Below are positions 35,279-47,242 of a stretch of DNA of 64,000 nt, one piece after another; position 1 is the first letter of the stretch; each line of letters starts with the position of its first letter. This stretch comes from Pholiota molesta (lineage: Eukaryota > Basidiomycota > Agaricomycetes > Agaricales > Strophariaceae). A program made the position numbers and the translations under genes. The notes under the pieces were generated by a model. The model saw only the letters and a list, made by a program, of their open reading frames with translations. It did no database searches and was not told the origin of the DNA. The stretch spans positions 1 to 64,000 of the forward strand of contig JACGCK010000169.1 of assembly GCA_014925825.1 (NCBI GenBank), given 5' to 3'.

Positions 35279-36114
35279 ATGTCGAGCACAAACTCCCTAG
35301 ACGTAAGTGGTGCCTGTTTTTTTCTGAACAATATTGACCTTGGTCGAATAGCGAGCTATTGAACTAGTGCGCACGGCCATTGATGAAGACACGAAGCAAA
35401 ACTATTCTGAGGCTCTGAAGAACTATCAAAATGCTCTGGATTATTTTATGATTGCCCTCAAATGTGAGCATCCTTATTCTTCATTACGAGCTTTGTTTAT
35501 TAATATCCTTTAAGATGAAAAGAACGAGCAATCGAGGCAACTAATCAGGGCAAAAATCAATGAATACCTCAGTCGTGCCGAGAAGCTCAAAGATTTCCTC
35601 ACGACACAGAATCGCGGAAGGACTACTATTGGCGTGAACAGAAGTGGTGGTGCTACCAGCTCAACATGGAAATCGTGAGCATAGATGTTCTTGTGGTCTA
35701 TTTATGTTGAGATCATTCAAACACAGAAAGCAAGACGGTGCCGATAAAGACGAAGGTCTGGAGATAGAACAACCCATTCTGACAGGGAATGTAAATGTGA
35801 AACGAAACGAGGCTGCTTTTCTCGATGGCGCTGGTGATGATGACGTTGCTCCGAGTCGCCTCGACGGCGCCGGCGACGACGAAGTTCGAGCTGCTGATCT
35901 CGATGGCGCCAGCGGCGGTGGCGGAGATCCAGACGCACAGCATCTCATTACAACAGACAAACTAAATGTGAAGCTGGACGGCGTTGCTGGTCTCGACGGA
36001 GCCAAAACATCCTCCAACGAGTCTCCCAAACCTTCAACTGTAAACGTCCAATATGGAAACGCATTTTCACGCCTTCCCGATCCCAACCACAGAATGAGAG
36101 ATCATAGAGATTAA
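35279..36114 (+). CDS. VPS4-like MIT-domain protein without the AAA ATPase
   Basis: Four exons (35279-35302, 35352-35463, 35515-35674, 35727-36114) give a clean 227-aa frame. Residues 1 to about 85 are a complete MIT domain of VPS4 type (LDRAIELVRTAIDED, then NYSEALKNYQNALDYF, then RAKINEYLSRAEKLKDFL). In VPS4 this domain binds ESCRT-III tails. A linker follows with four LDGA-type echoes, the last (DKLNVKLDGVAGLDGAK) resembling the segment just before the VPS4 AAA domain. The protein then ends about 35 residues later with no Walker A or B motif. It is therefore a truncated VPS4 relative that could only bind, not disassemble, ESCRT-III. A role as competitor is inference. If exon 3 is not spliced at 35674, the protein stops at 35678 after the MIT domain. 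Confidence 0.7.
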
Positions 36115-36611
36115 ATCTGTGGCCAGGCAGGTGGGATTATGGTTGCCTCCATGATATCGGTGTGCGTGGCCTTGCGGACGTGATACGCAAAGGCTATATT
36201 CGTGGCTCAGGAGCACTATGTGGGTTATTTAAATTCAACATATGCATGTACCATGATAATATATGAGATTACTCATGCGCTTCCCGAGTCCGATGTGATC
36301 AAAGAACTGCAAGAAACGCCATACAGAAGATCCAGCCTACGGAGAATCAGAGGGGGAAGTGCGGAAAATTGTGTTTTTCTTTGTATCGGACAGCAGCAAA
36401 AGTAGTTCGTCGATTTCCTGGAAAAGCAACCACGGTTCAGTTGATGTCGACATGAACATAGAGAATCACGTTCTGACCTTGACCATGGTTGCAAAGTTGA
36501 CGACGGCTACAAGGAACAACATTGATCAGCTTTGGGAAGCGAAATAATTGAATAGAAGTCAGTGAAACTCACCCGAAGATAGTATGAGCAGTTCATTATC
36601 CTATTAGTACT
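36115..36611. other. Intergenic, converging genes
   Basis: The VPS4-like gene and the membrane-protein gene on the other strand converge here. Short frames on both strands have no recognised content. Confidence 0.35.
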
Positions 36612-39600
36612 TCAGAAGGTTTGTGAAGATAATAAGCTGAAAGCGCCTACCGATACATTAGAATCGACACTCTCCAGCGAATGAAGCGCGTTGAAATCTC
36701 CTGGAACTTGTATATTGTCGCTAAAAATGTGCAGCTGCGGTAGTCCATCATTTTTTTCTATAAGCAGGCCGATACGATCTTGAAGCTTTTCCAACTAGAA
36801 GAGAGATTGAAAAGCTGAAAAAAACTATCCCAGAGGACACACCATATCTGGTTTTAGACAAGCTATATAGACAGACAAGCTCTGGCGGACAGCCGTGTCC
36901 AGTCTTCCCAGTGCTTCAAGATAAGTAATGCTGGCATCAACTAGTCGCTTTCTGTATAGGAAGCGATGTCATAATAGTGCGTATGAATAAGCATAAGGAA
37001 ACTCACTGCGCACAAAAAATCCGGTGATAAAACGAAGAAGGTAATGCTCTGAAGACATATCAGTCGAAGGATAAATCAATCGCTGGAATAATGACTAAAA
37101 CGCACCTGATACAAGGATCGAATTTCATGGTTGTCAAAAATGCTCCATCGTCTCTTGTTTTTGCTAGTTGTAGTAGGATTAATATATACGCCGATTTCTT
37201 CAATATATAATACTTGCCATCATAGAACATATAATTTCTGCTCTCGAATCGTCCGGTGGAGAGGAAGGCGTTGTGTTTTTTGTCCGATAATACTGAACGA
37301 ATCCATTCAACTCAATCAAGGAAGACGATAATGTGTCATGAAAGCCTCGGCGTGAAGTGACAGGGAAAGGTATCATCATAACAATAGCCTACTCGTTGGT
37401 AATCATCAGAGAATGCGATGTGGTATGCGCCACGGAATTGACTCACGGAGGCCACAAATCCTATCACATCAAGAAGACTGAGGGTCTCAACCGGTTAAAC
37501 AAGGGAGATGATTGGATGGATTTCGGGATCTGACTCACGCTCGAAGCCATATGTTCTTGAATACAATTTGGAGGGGAGGTGCGGTGTTCAGTTTTACTTC
37601 GCCCCATGTAAATACCAATGCTGTACAGAAGATGGTGAGCATCCCTAGAATCGGACTAGGCAGCGGGTACGACAGTGACTGACTGGTTATTACAGTTGTA
37701 GAAAATATAACTCCAAAGAGGATGTGGGTTCTCTTCGAAGAAGAGACCGTTATTAACAGGGTACACAGGCACGTCATTGTCTAATGAAAATGTGTTAATC
37801 AGCTCTTCAAAATTCATTTCAATAGGCATTGAGATCATACAGCCATAACGACGAATGCATACGGATTTATTGGACCCTCTCCAGCTGTCGACAACCATCC
37901 TCCTAGCGCAACTACACGCCAAAGGTCAGTAGTTGTCCAGAATAAAGAGTGCATCATCATGACTGACAAAGTAAGGCTTCCACAGTTGCGCAAAGGCGGA
38001 CGATGAAAAAGAAAACCTGTGAACGGGCATTACACTCAGCCCAGGAATATGCCAAATATCAACTCGAATGGACCTGATCTCCGGCGTATATGCCTACATA
38101 TGACTGTTCAAAAATCAAATCTTGATTAGTGAAAATGACCAAGGTTTCATGTAAGAAGAGGAAAAGACAGACTGAGCCAAAATCGTCGATACAAAACCAC
38201 CATATGAGAAATACGTCGATGCTGTCTTTTTACAGAGCCCAAGTGAATACAAGGCAATGCTCAGGAAGGCCACCCGGAACGCGTATATCGTTTGGGGTGA
38301 CGCTAGCCATGCAAGTAGTGCAGGTCGTTTTCTTGTAGCTCTTGACACAAGTGGTAACGAAGCAATCGCAGTATCATCTTTCGGTGGTACGGCGCCAGTT
38401 ATCTGGCTCTCCTCCTCCTCCTCTGGTGATAAGGCCATAGGAAGGGTCGGTGGTGAATGAGGGGCATTCACGTGAGTATGCTTTGGACTTCTCGAAATGG
38501 ACCTGAGGAGACGAGGAAACCGAGGGACTGGCTTTGGATATCTATCTTCGATTTCATCAAGAAAGAGAGAAGGCTGGCCGTATTTGTGGATAAGATTCTG
38601 TAGCGTCAGCAAAGTTAAGATATTCAACCATTCCCTAGAGACTCTATGAGTGGCCAAACAACTTTTAGTAGATCAAGAAATCATACCTATGAGCATTTGC
38701 AACAGTTTCCTGTTCCTGAATGGGCTCCGCCGACCTACCGAGGGAAACAATATCCCCACTTCTTCATTTTGAAATTGGATTTTTGCTTGGAGAAGGTTTG
38801 ATCGCGAAATATCTAGCCTCTGGCGCCTATATTCGACCTTCCGGGTATCCACTGAGGCGAACGTATCAGTCCAGGAATCACTAATACATTCGCGGAGCCA
38901 TTCGTCGACATCTGATAGAGACATCGGCAAGCCAATCGTAAACTGTGACACAATTGAACGACCTTGAAGGGCGCGTCTTCTCTTTCGGCGGCATTTTCGG
39001 CGAGCGTCAAATTTGAAGTAACTTCATACATGCGGCGTTGGCAAACTTCTAATGCTCTGCGAAGCCAGTTAGCAGTTTGAAACAGTTACATTATGTTACG
39101 CGCAAACTTTACTGTTCCAAAAAGCTGTTTGACATGTTTGAGTAGCATGTTGAACTCCGAGGGTCCATCCTATGAATAGAGAACTCGGTCTCAAAAAGTC
39201 CCTTCTCCAACTCGTATGTGTTGATGATGCAGTCGAGGTCAAAGATAGGCTTCAAAGCTTGCTGGGTTTCCTGCTCGAGGAATTCGATTATTGGCTAGAA
39301 ATATGGGGTTTTATTCTCCAAAGGACCGAAACTTAAATCCAGAAACTTACTAGAAAAACGTCCCTTCGTAAGCGGGGTCTGATTATTCATGTCATTAAAT
39401 GTGAGTGAGTAGTAAAGAGATGACCGCACAGCCAGGTATGATTATAACTTTCCGGAAAGACGAAAAGCAAAGCGGCAGTGGAAATCGCTGAATAGAACGC
39501 AGCTCCTGTGAGAAAGTCACGGGCTGGAAGTACGACGCAAAAGGGAACACTACAAATGATCAGCTTGATGGTGAATGAACACAGGATGTAAATACGTACG

Positions 39601-40370
39601 AGGATTGACCGAGAACAATAAAACCATCAGCGTCAAACCGAAAAAGAGCGGAAGTGTCAACCGTGGTGCGCGTCCGAGCCAAAATGCGAAGAAAAAAGAG
39701 CCAATAAAGAAGCAAATGCCAAAATCGTCGACGATCTATGCCAGATAAGTAAGTCCATAGAGGCAAGGGTCTCATAAAATTTATACCGTGGGTCAAGAAA
39801 GAGTCCAGATTCAATGAGAAGGGTTTCTTCCAATACACTTGGAGTACCTTGAGTCGTCCTTTGAAAGGTTTCATCAGCGTATACGAAGGACAATAATGAA
39901 CATACCAAGATGCTGCTAGCTGGGGCTGCTTCTGCGATAATGATTTGCTGCGTGCATGAAATGCTATTGTAGTAGAAATGGAGGACCATGCCCAAGAAAC
40001 CGGTAACACTTCTTGATAATGAGGTTTTTCCCTCATGAATTGGATGTCATATAAAGGAATCTCACAGAAGAGAAGCACACATATCATATATATATGCGCT
40101 GATACGGGCAGAAACGGCGGTAGGGCTACAGCAAGAGCGCTGGTGATTTCAGATCAGTGGTAGATATCCGAGATGAAGTAGTGCAGAAAGATTTTACGCG
40201 GTATATATGCCAGCTTCTCCTATCATTTGCGAAGTTGACGGATTGACGATGAAGAGTAAGGTCGCTACGAGGGTGACCGTCGCTCGCAGCCATTTCTTAA
40301 GATAGTAGGGAGACGATAGCCTGGTACGCAGCCAAGACCAAGCATTTGCCATGGCCTGGCATTTGGCCAT
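36612..40370 (-). CDS. Aromatic-acid-exporter (FUSC/ArAE_2-like) membrane protein
   Basis: A multi-exon gene reads right to left from an ATG at 40370. The first exon has WLRATVTLVATLLFIVNP, a first membrane helix as in the ArAE_2_N family. Exons near 39900-40130 add LLPVSWAWSSIST, and 39600-39730 gives a hydrophobic IGSFFFAFWLGRAPRLTL run. A linker follows (39000-39310), then at 38115-38657 a second hydrophobic block opened by SPQTIYAFRVAFLS, typical of the FUSC-like half. Family members are plasma or internal membrane exporters of about 1000 aa. The exact C-terminal exons (36612-37920) are uncertain. The frame needs an added base near 39162 (DPSEFNMLLKHVKQLF) and again near 39730, and 37650-37920 contains stops, so the gene is either damaged or affected by assembly deletions. 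Confidence 0.6.
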
Positions 40371-41408
40371 TATGTGGAATGGATGGAAGGTGGTTGAGTG
40401 CTGGTCCCTTCCTCTTAAGTCCAGCCAACACCCAGATCCCAGTGTATAGGGGAATGACGACGTTAGCGACACATAAGATGCACTAAGAAGTAGACAGAGT
40501 TTCATAGTTCGAACGCTCAGCGCTCAGCGTTGAAAACGTTCAATGTTCTCTGAGGGGTGCGAGTGTCACATTAGAGCTTTCGAGTGCCGGCTGGTCTAAG
40601 CATTTGCCAAGGTTGCCAAAGATCAATCCTGAGTAGCATGGGATGTTGCTGGATCCTGGACCATATTTGCATGATTTGAGTTTCTTGGCACTATTAGTAG
40701 ACGTTCGGAGAGGATACTGAACATCGTGAATGACAATGGAAGTAAATGCTGCCAGTGGCTCAAGCGCCAGAACCCGTTTTGGTGGTCCGCCATGGGTCCG
40801 ACAGATGCCGACGTTGCCTGGATTGGATCGGATGAAAGCAATCTGAGTGGCATATGCTCCTGGCCCAATCACACGCCGTTTATATGCTAGTAAATTAAAC
40901 AACTGACTACCAGCATTGACGATAGCTTTTGATTCACTACCTGTTCACTACCCAGCCTAGAATCAGGACGAATTCAGACCCCAATTCAAAAGCGCTGACT
41001 CTGACCGCCAGTTAGTCGTAGCATTAATTTGTCCGAGTCATCTCCACTGAACCCAATTGCCCAAGATTTGCCCAAGATGGCTCAAGGACCGAAAGATTTC
41101 ATTGGTGTATTGAATTAACCTTGAGGTCAAGTACCTAGCACGCGTGTCAATGGCCCCGCATGCACTTCGATGACTATATCTCCGTCTTCTGCTGTCTCAC
41201 AGTCCAGGCCTTACCATAAGTGAAAATCATATGACAGGTGTCGAATCGAAGCTTCATTATAGTTTATATTGCAAGGCGTCTAAGTATACAAAGTAGGTAA
41301 GTAAGTAAAGATCATTTGGTTGACATTAATCACAAGTGCGGAGATGGGCGCGTTAGAAACCCCTTCAGATACATTAGTCTGTACCAACGGGGCGATCCCC
41401 ACTCTAGA
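40371..41408. other. Intergenic
   Basis: Two overlapping minus-strand frames (40540-40902, 40623-40868) have no recognised motif. The remainder contains no clear feature. Both neighbouring genes are on the minus strand, so this holds the promoter of the exporter gene. Confidence 0.35.
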
Positions 41409-43433
41409 CTAGATGGTGTAGTAGAAATTTTCTTGGCCCTCAAGTGGACCGATCTTGCCCTCGCGACGTAAGTGGTTCCGACGACTGAATACGAAGGTGG
41501 TGATTCCGAGCATGACGATCATCAGGAGTTGAAGGCCAATCGTGGCCCACATGCCGTTCACATATCTAGATGAATTCCTTAGCACCATTGACAAAGATCA
41601 CAGATAGTCTCGTTGCATACCTTGGGAAATCTTGCTGGCGGAAGACGGTAGTTGCCATGATTCCACCAACACCGCCCCATAAAATGATGCTAGCTGTATG
41701 AACAGCGCGCTTCGTATGAGTCGTAATATTGTTGGCGCTCTGGTTTTAACCATCTAACATCAGTTCAAGCACCAGAGGGGAACTGTTGAGTGACTAACAT
41801 ATGCAAGACTCCTGGAATACAACCCGTGGCACCTCCATAGACGAGGAACAATCCGAAGTAACGGATTGGGTTACTGACAGCATATGCTGCAACAGCGAGA
41901 CCGGTAATATTTATAAGATTCTGAACAACCATCCATCCAGCACGGTGCTTGGTTTTATCCGAAAGCCAGGCAAAAAAGTAGCAGGAGATAGCCTAATATC
42001 ACATACATACAAGGCAATATAAGCACGCATTCTAAGCCATCAAGGCTATGGAAATATCACTCACAGCCCAAATACCAGGGGGAGCGGAAAAAGAAGTGCA
42101 TTCGCCGTGAGAATCCCATAGCTTTTAGAATGATTGTGATGAAGAATGCAATGGCATATGCAGGTACCGTAGAGGCCAAAAACATCAAACCTGGTCGGAA
42201 GGTATAAATATAATATATACATAAATGAGCCCGTTTAGCTCACCAAAGCCCACAACATGGGATCCTTCAAATGGTTGATGACTTTTGCTCTAGTTAATTC
42301 ATCAGGGATGGAATCTCCTCTGTCCGCCTCAACTCTGTCCAGAATCATCTGCGAAATTCGTTAAACAAGGGCAACCACGTAAAGTAGATATCACACACCT
42401 TGCGTTGCTCCTGGTTGAGCCATCTGCTTTTATCAGGGAAGTCGGGAACGAAAAACCATGCAAGAACGCCTAGGCAGATAGTAAGAGCACCCTCAACAAG
42501 GAAGATCCATTGCCATCCATTCAGACCCGCCTTTCCGGCGAGAAGTTGATAGCATAAGCTGAAAATAGCTGTCAGTCTCATGAATTTTTTATAGCATCGG
42601 AAATAGTTTACCTAGCGCAGAACTGAAGCTTGATATCGCGATAGAGCTGAGGTAGAACACAGCCAATCTTTGTTGGACCTCATAGCGCTTATACCATGTC
42701 GTGATGATGAACACGAGAGAAGGGAAAAATACAGACTTTTCAAGTAGAAAATGGAAGTATCAGCGTCATGTTAAATGAACTGTTTTCCGTACATACCTCA
42801 AAGGCACCGAGGAAGATGCGGCAGAGACATAAGATTCCCCATGTCTTTACGAAGGCCATGCCAAGCTGCGCAATGCCCCATCCCACTACACATATCGTTA
42901 GCAAGGTCCGCGGACCGATCGATCGCAGAATGAGATTCCCAGGGATTTGTCTGAATTCATGGTATCAGTGGCGGTTTGCGATAGGGATGGAGAATGGGCG
43001 ACGAACAAAAGCATGTAAGGGAAGAAATAATCATTGAGGCAATGCTGTATCGATTTCCGACGGCGAGGTTCTGAAAGCACCAGGTGGATAATATAATTGA
43101 GAATCCGAAAGCTTTACCCATGGTTTGGGACGTACCAAGTCTTTTTCCATTCCTGCCGTGCGAGCAACACCGAGATTGATCCTGTCGATGAGAGCCACAG
43201 AATATAAGAGACCGAGTATGGGAAGCATCCGCCAATCTATCATTCGTCTAGAAATGTTGTATAAGATGCAACTGGCCTTCAGATGTTTGGAAGAGTACTT
43301 ACAAAGTCTTCTTAACGAAGGTAGGGTCATAATGAGCGTCGATAGCTGGGACATTGACCTTCTCCATGGTTTCGATGCCTTGTATCTCGTCTTTGAGGTC
43401 CTCGCTACTGTGTTTCGAATTTCTAGATGTCAT
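41409..43433 (-). CDS. MFS transporter, allantoate-permease (anion:cation symporter) type
   Basis: The gene reads right to left. Exon 43303-43433 starts MTSRNSKHSS and leads through a spliced junction to MIDWRMLPILGLLYSVALIDRINLG, the family's first helix with the conserved D-R-N(I) signature. Later exons give IPGNLILRSIGPRTLLT, GWGIAQLGMAFVKTWG, CRIFLGAFE, a WQWIFLVEGALTICLG segment (42345-42581), a VPDFPDKSRWL loop, and a final helix ending at 41409. This is the fungal Dal5-like group that imports carboxylates, vitamins or ureides across the plasma membrane. The substrate cannot be read from the sequence. A base is missing near 43030, where YFFPYML must follow SIASMI. Confidence 0.8.
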
Positions 43434-44756
43434 GTCGACGAGGAGGAGAAGCTGGGAGCTACCTGAGGTGTCAGAAGTTAGGACAGGCAGTTTATATGTC
43501 TTCGCTTGTCTTCTCCATTGCGGTACGTCTAGATATGTATCAGGAACGTATGCACTGTTATAGCCGCATGTCACAAACCTTTCCGTTAGGACCAACTGTA
43601 AAGATATAAAATGCATCGGCCCTTCAAGGTTCAAGTTCCAAGGACTTTACTAAAAACAGGGTTTTCTTGGGCGACATCCGATAGGGACGCCACAAACAGC
43701 GTAACCATCGTGTGCGGAGGAGTTGAATGAAGGGGTAGGGCCTGCCGAGGGAGAAACTCTAATTGACCTGTCACAAGGCCGTTCAATGACTGAATTCTGA
43801 GATATCGCGGCGGAGAAAAATAAGTACATCACCAAGCGGAAGGGTTACGAAAGATGTGACACGCGAAATCTGCGAAAGCGCTGTTTAGGCGTCGAGAAAA
43901 GGACTTGAAATTTTGAAGCACCGTGTGCTTGGCGTGTGGCTGCGTGTGGGCAAACAATTCATTCAATGAAATGAGGCCCCGCGGCTATAAATTGGCGGTA
44001 TGTCTCCCGTCCTCGCTATCTAAGTATATAAATTAGTATCCAAAAAAAAGTTCTGCTCACGGTGGGTCCACCTACAGCTAGGTTAGCTTTTTAGCCCTTT
44101 ACCTCGGACCCTTTCCTGGCCAATCCTGGCCTGGAACCCTCGCGTTGCGGATTGTACCTTAACGAGATATTTGATCTATTGAGCCTCGATTGAGCCATCA
44201 TCCCATCTTCATCAGAAAGCGCCAGAGAGCTACTAAGAGGACATACCTGATGCATCCGATCGCCAGTGAACTGTCAATGATTGGATGGCTGCGACACATA
44301 CAGCACAATTGGCTTTCCGAAACTGCGACTGGGACACACTGCATAACTCTAAAATGACATTGGATGGAGCTACAATGTTTGTAAAAGCATCGTGGTTCAG
44401 AACCTCAACGTGGATATGTAGAAACTGGTAGTAGCGATTGATGCAGCTGGCTTGCAAGTTGCGAGCACCGCCGATCGGCGCTTGCCGAAATAATTACCAA
44501 TGCTTGGCTCTGCCTACCCAAGCGGGACCCTCATTCTCGTGCATTCAACGCCAGCTTCAATCTCGAATGTAAAGTCGCCTTGATTTTAGATCTACAACAA
44601 TTTTCCACCTTGAGATGTTGAGCCAGCACAATTTTTGAAATGGCATGTACAGAACATGTATCGATGGCCTTGCTGACTTAGATAAGATAAGATAACAGAG
44701 AAGAAACATTTTCTCGCGCAGAGATACCGAGATCGATTCCCATTCTCTACAAAACC
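43434..44756. other. Divergent intergenic region
   Basis: This 1.3 kb lies between two divergently transcribed genes and must hold both promoters. Short frames (for example 43650-43835, 44233-44457) show no motif. A TATAAATTAG stretch near 44028 is the only TATA-like text noticed. Confidence 0.4.
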
Positions 44757-45901
44757 ATGGTCAAACGAAAGCAAGGTTCAGACGACGAGGCCGACGCATC
44801 GTCCTCCTCCGACGTCGTGAGCACACTTCCTTTTGCCCTGACGAACAATCTGACTTAGACAGACTATCCTGGAAGAGCCTTGTTGATGTCTCCTTCGAGT
44901 TCTTCGACCCAAACCCCAAAGTCGACTACCACGCCATCAAACGACTCCTCACACAGCTCTTGCAGCGCGACGCTGAACAACTTTATCTGAATGAGCTGAC
45001 AGAGCTTATACTCTCCCAGCCAACTGTTGGCACGACCATCAAAACCGATGGGATCGAGAGCGATCCATTTGCACTCTTTACTGTGCTCAATATGCACCTT
45101 CACCACGTGCGTTTTTGTTATTCCCAGTCAGTTTAAATTACATTCTCACTGCAGAACCCCCCAACAGCAAAATCCCTCCATAAAAGCGATCGCGAACTAT
45201 ATCCTCTCCATAACCGCCGCGCACGACCCTGCGTTCCATGAGACGCTCAAGGCTCTCTTCTCCCAATCAGAAGCCCATGTGGGCCTCGTTCTCTGCGAGC
45301 GCTTAATCAACATGCCGTACAAGTGTTCCTCCCATGTATTCCATGCTGGCAAACGAGATCAAGTGGGCGAATGCAGATGTGTGTCTGTTTCCGTGCTTGT
45401 ATCCATTCCCCAGCATCGCTGATCCGCATTTTTAGGGAGAGCCATACCAGTTCACGCACCTGCTCTTCATTTCTAGGGTATATCACCTCACAGAAGAAGA
45501 GGAATCGATACTTGCCAATTCGGCTTCATCGCGCAGACCCAGATCTTCAGAGAACCCGTCAAAGAAGAACAAAAAGCAAAGGCCTCCGGACGCAGAGCAG
45601 AATGGAGCTGCGCGCCCAGTGGATGGAGTTTACTCTTTCCATCCGGAGGATGATGTAATCCTCAAGTTTGTCACCTTGAAAATTCTCCCCTTGTGATACC
45701 GACTGAGCTTCTTTAATGTAGGCTGCGACACATTCGTTGACATACCCATACGTCGCACCTCTGCCCGCGCTCGTTCAGGAAACGCGTGGACGCGACGTTT
45801 TCGGACTCGATGTTCGGGGTCGTGTGATGCTCGTTGCTGGGGGTGGGGAACTATTGAGAGATCTTGGGGCGAGGATGTCCGAGATCTATGGACAGGGATA
45901 A
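44757..45901 (+). CDS. BCP1/BCCIP-family nuclear export chaperone
   Basis: Exons begin at 44757-44816 (acidic leader, DDEADASSSSDV) and 44876-45106 (SLVDVSFEFFDPNPKVDYHA, then LTELILSQPTVGTTIKTDGI), then from 45168 (QNPSIKAIANYIL). A later exon after 45436 carries GEPYQFTHLLFISRVYHL and a basic patch, and the last exon ends at 45901. These are the hallmark blocks of BCP1, a chaperone of ribosomal protein Rpl23 and an export factor in yeast. Length is near the usual 280-300 aa. Between ERLINMP and PPMYSMLANEIKWANAD the frame loses two bases within 12 nt (about 45316 and 45324). Since BCP1 is essential in yeast, sequence error is the likelier cause. Confidence 0.85.
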
Positions 45902-47242
45902 GGATTCCTCCGACTAGTACCAGTTATATCCGCCTCCGCTTGCTTTCTTGGATCTACTGCTATTCAATGCGACTACTGTAATTGATGCCATTCAGTTCAG
46001 CTTTTAAGTCGGCTTCTTCATCTTAAGGTTCGTCATGGATGACAGTTTATACTAGTGATTTCTATGCATACCTGTAGATAATGGTGTGATTATAAACAAT
46101 ACCAGGAATACGATTACAGGTGTACAGCAGTTTGGCATCTGTGAGACGATAGTCCAAATTGTTTGAATGGCTGATCCACGGAATGAATGAGCGCTGCAAA
46201 GGTATGTCGCCCCGTAGTATATGAATAAATTGTGAGAGAATCAGTATTTGTTACTTGTCCAATACATATATCTACCCTGTCGGACACTGAGTGGCTCCTT
46301 ACTGGCGGTGGGCGCGGGGTTTATTCTGATTTATATTTGATTATATCCGTTATAATTGCCATGGATAGTCAAGTATTTTTCGGAATTTTTGACCTGTATG
46401 CGCATGCGAATTTCAGAGCTGACGTATGTCAATACATTGATCAGTATTTTGTACCAGGACGATTGGTCTATAGGTCTTACTATCATACAGCGTTTATATT
46501 TAAATTGTATCATCAAAAACATTCGAAGTGAAGTTCGATTTCTTGCACTTGCAGGACCTAGACCGCAGATTTCGTTCCCAACTCACCTGCAACACTTTCT
46601 CCAGAAGAAACCGTTAATAAGACAAATATATTGTTAGTGATCTCATAAAAGATTGGAGATTCCAACTTGGTGGATAACCCGTTAGTTATGATTTTCTGAC
46701 TAGCTCAAATAATCCGACGGGTATGAGCCTCCAGAGTATAAGGTTCGAAACGCTCTTGGCCGCGTCAATGTTCAATATTGACCCTTGGACTTGCCTTGAA
46801 AGGATTCTTGCATAGGTACGGATCTTAGTGGCTGGTCCCGGCAAGCAGTCAGGAGGTGGTTTCGTGCCACAGCTCATGCTAGACGCAAATATTATGCTAC
46901 GCCCAACACAAGATACTTCATATCTTTAAGAGTGTAAATGAAAGGGATACTAATAAGACAAAATCAAAAAACTTCAGACCAAACTCACTGCTCTGGCCAA
47001 GCTCAAGATCAGATTTGGGCGCATGAGGAGGGCCTCGCTTGACCGGTTCGGAGCACGGATCAAAGGATCGTCTGCTCAATGAGCACCGGCATATCGGCTA
47101 CGCCTTTGGGGTTTTTTGCCGTGATCCGATTCGGCTGCTTGTCCCGAGCGTCATTTGAAGTTCCTTACAACATGGCCTAAGATAACTCACTTTAAACGAG
47201 CCGCTCGATTATTTATGCTTTCTCTCCTCTTCCCCCGCCTCC
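45902..47242. other. AT-rich intergenic region
   Basis: No gene is recognised. Short frames at 46232-46637 are in low-complexity AT-rich text. The last 80 bases are the pyrimidine-rich leader of the proline dehydrogenase gene. Confidence 0.4.
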
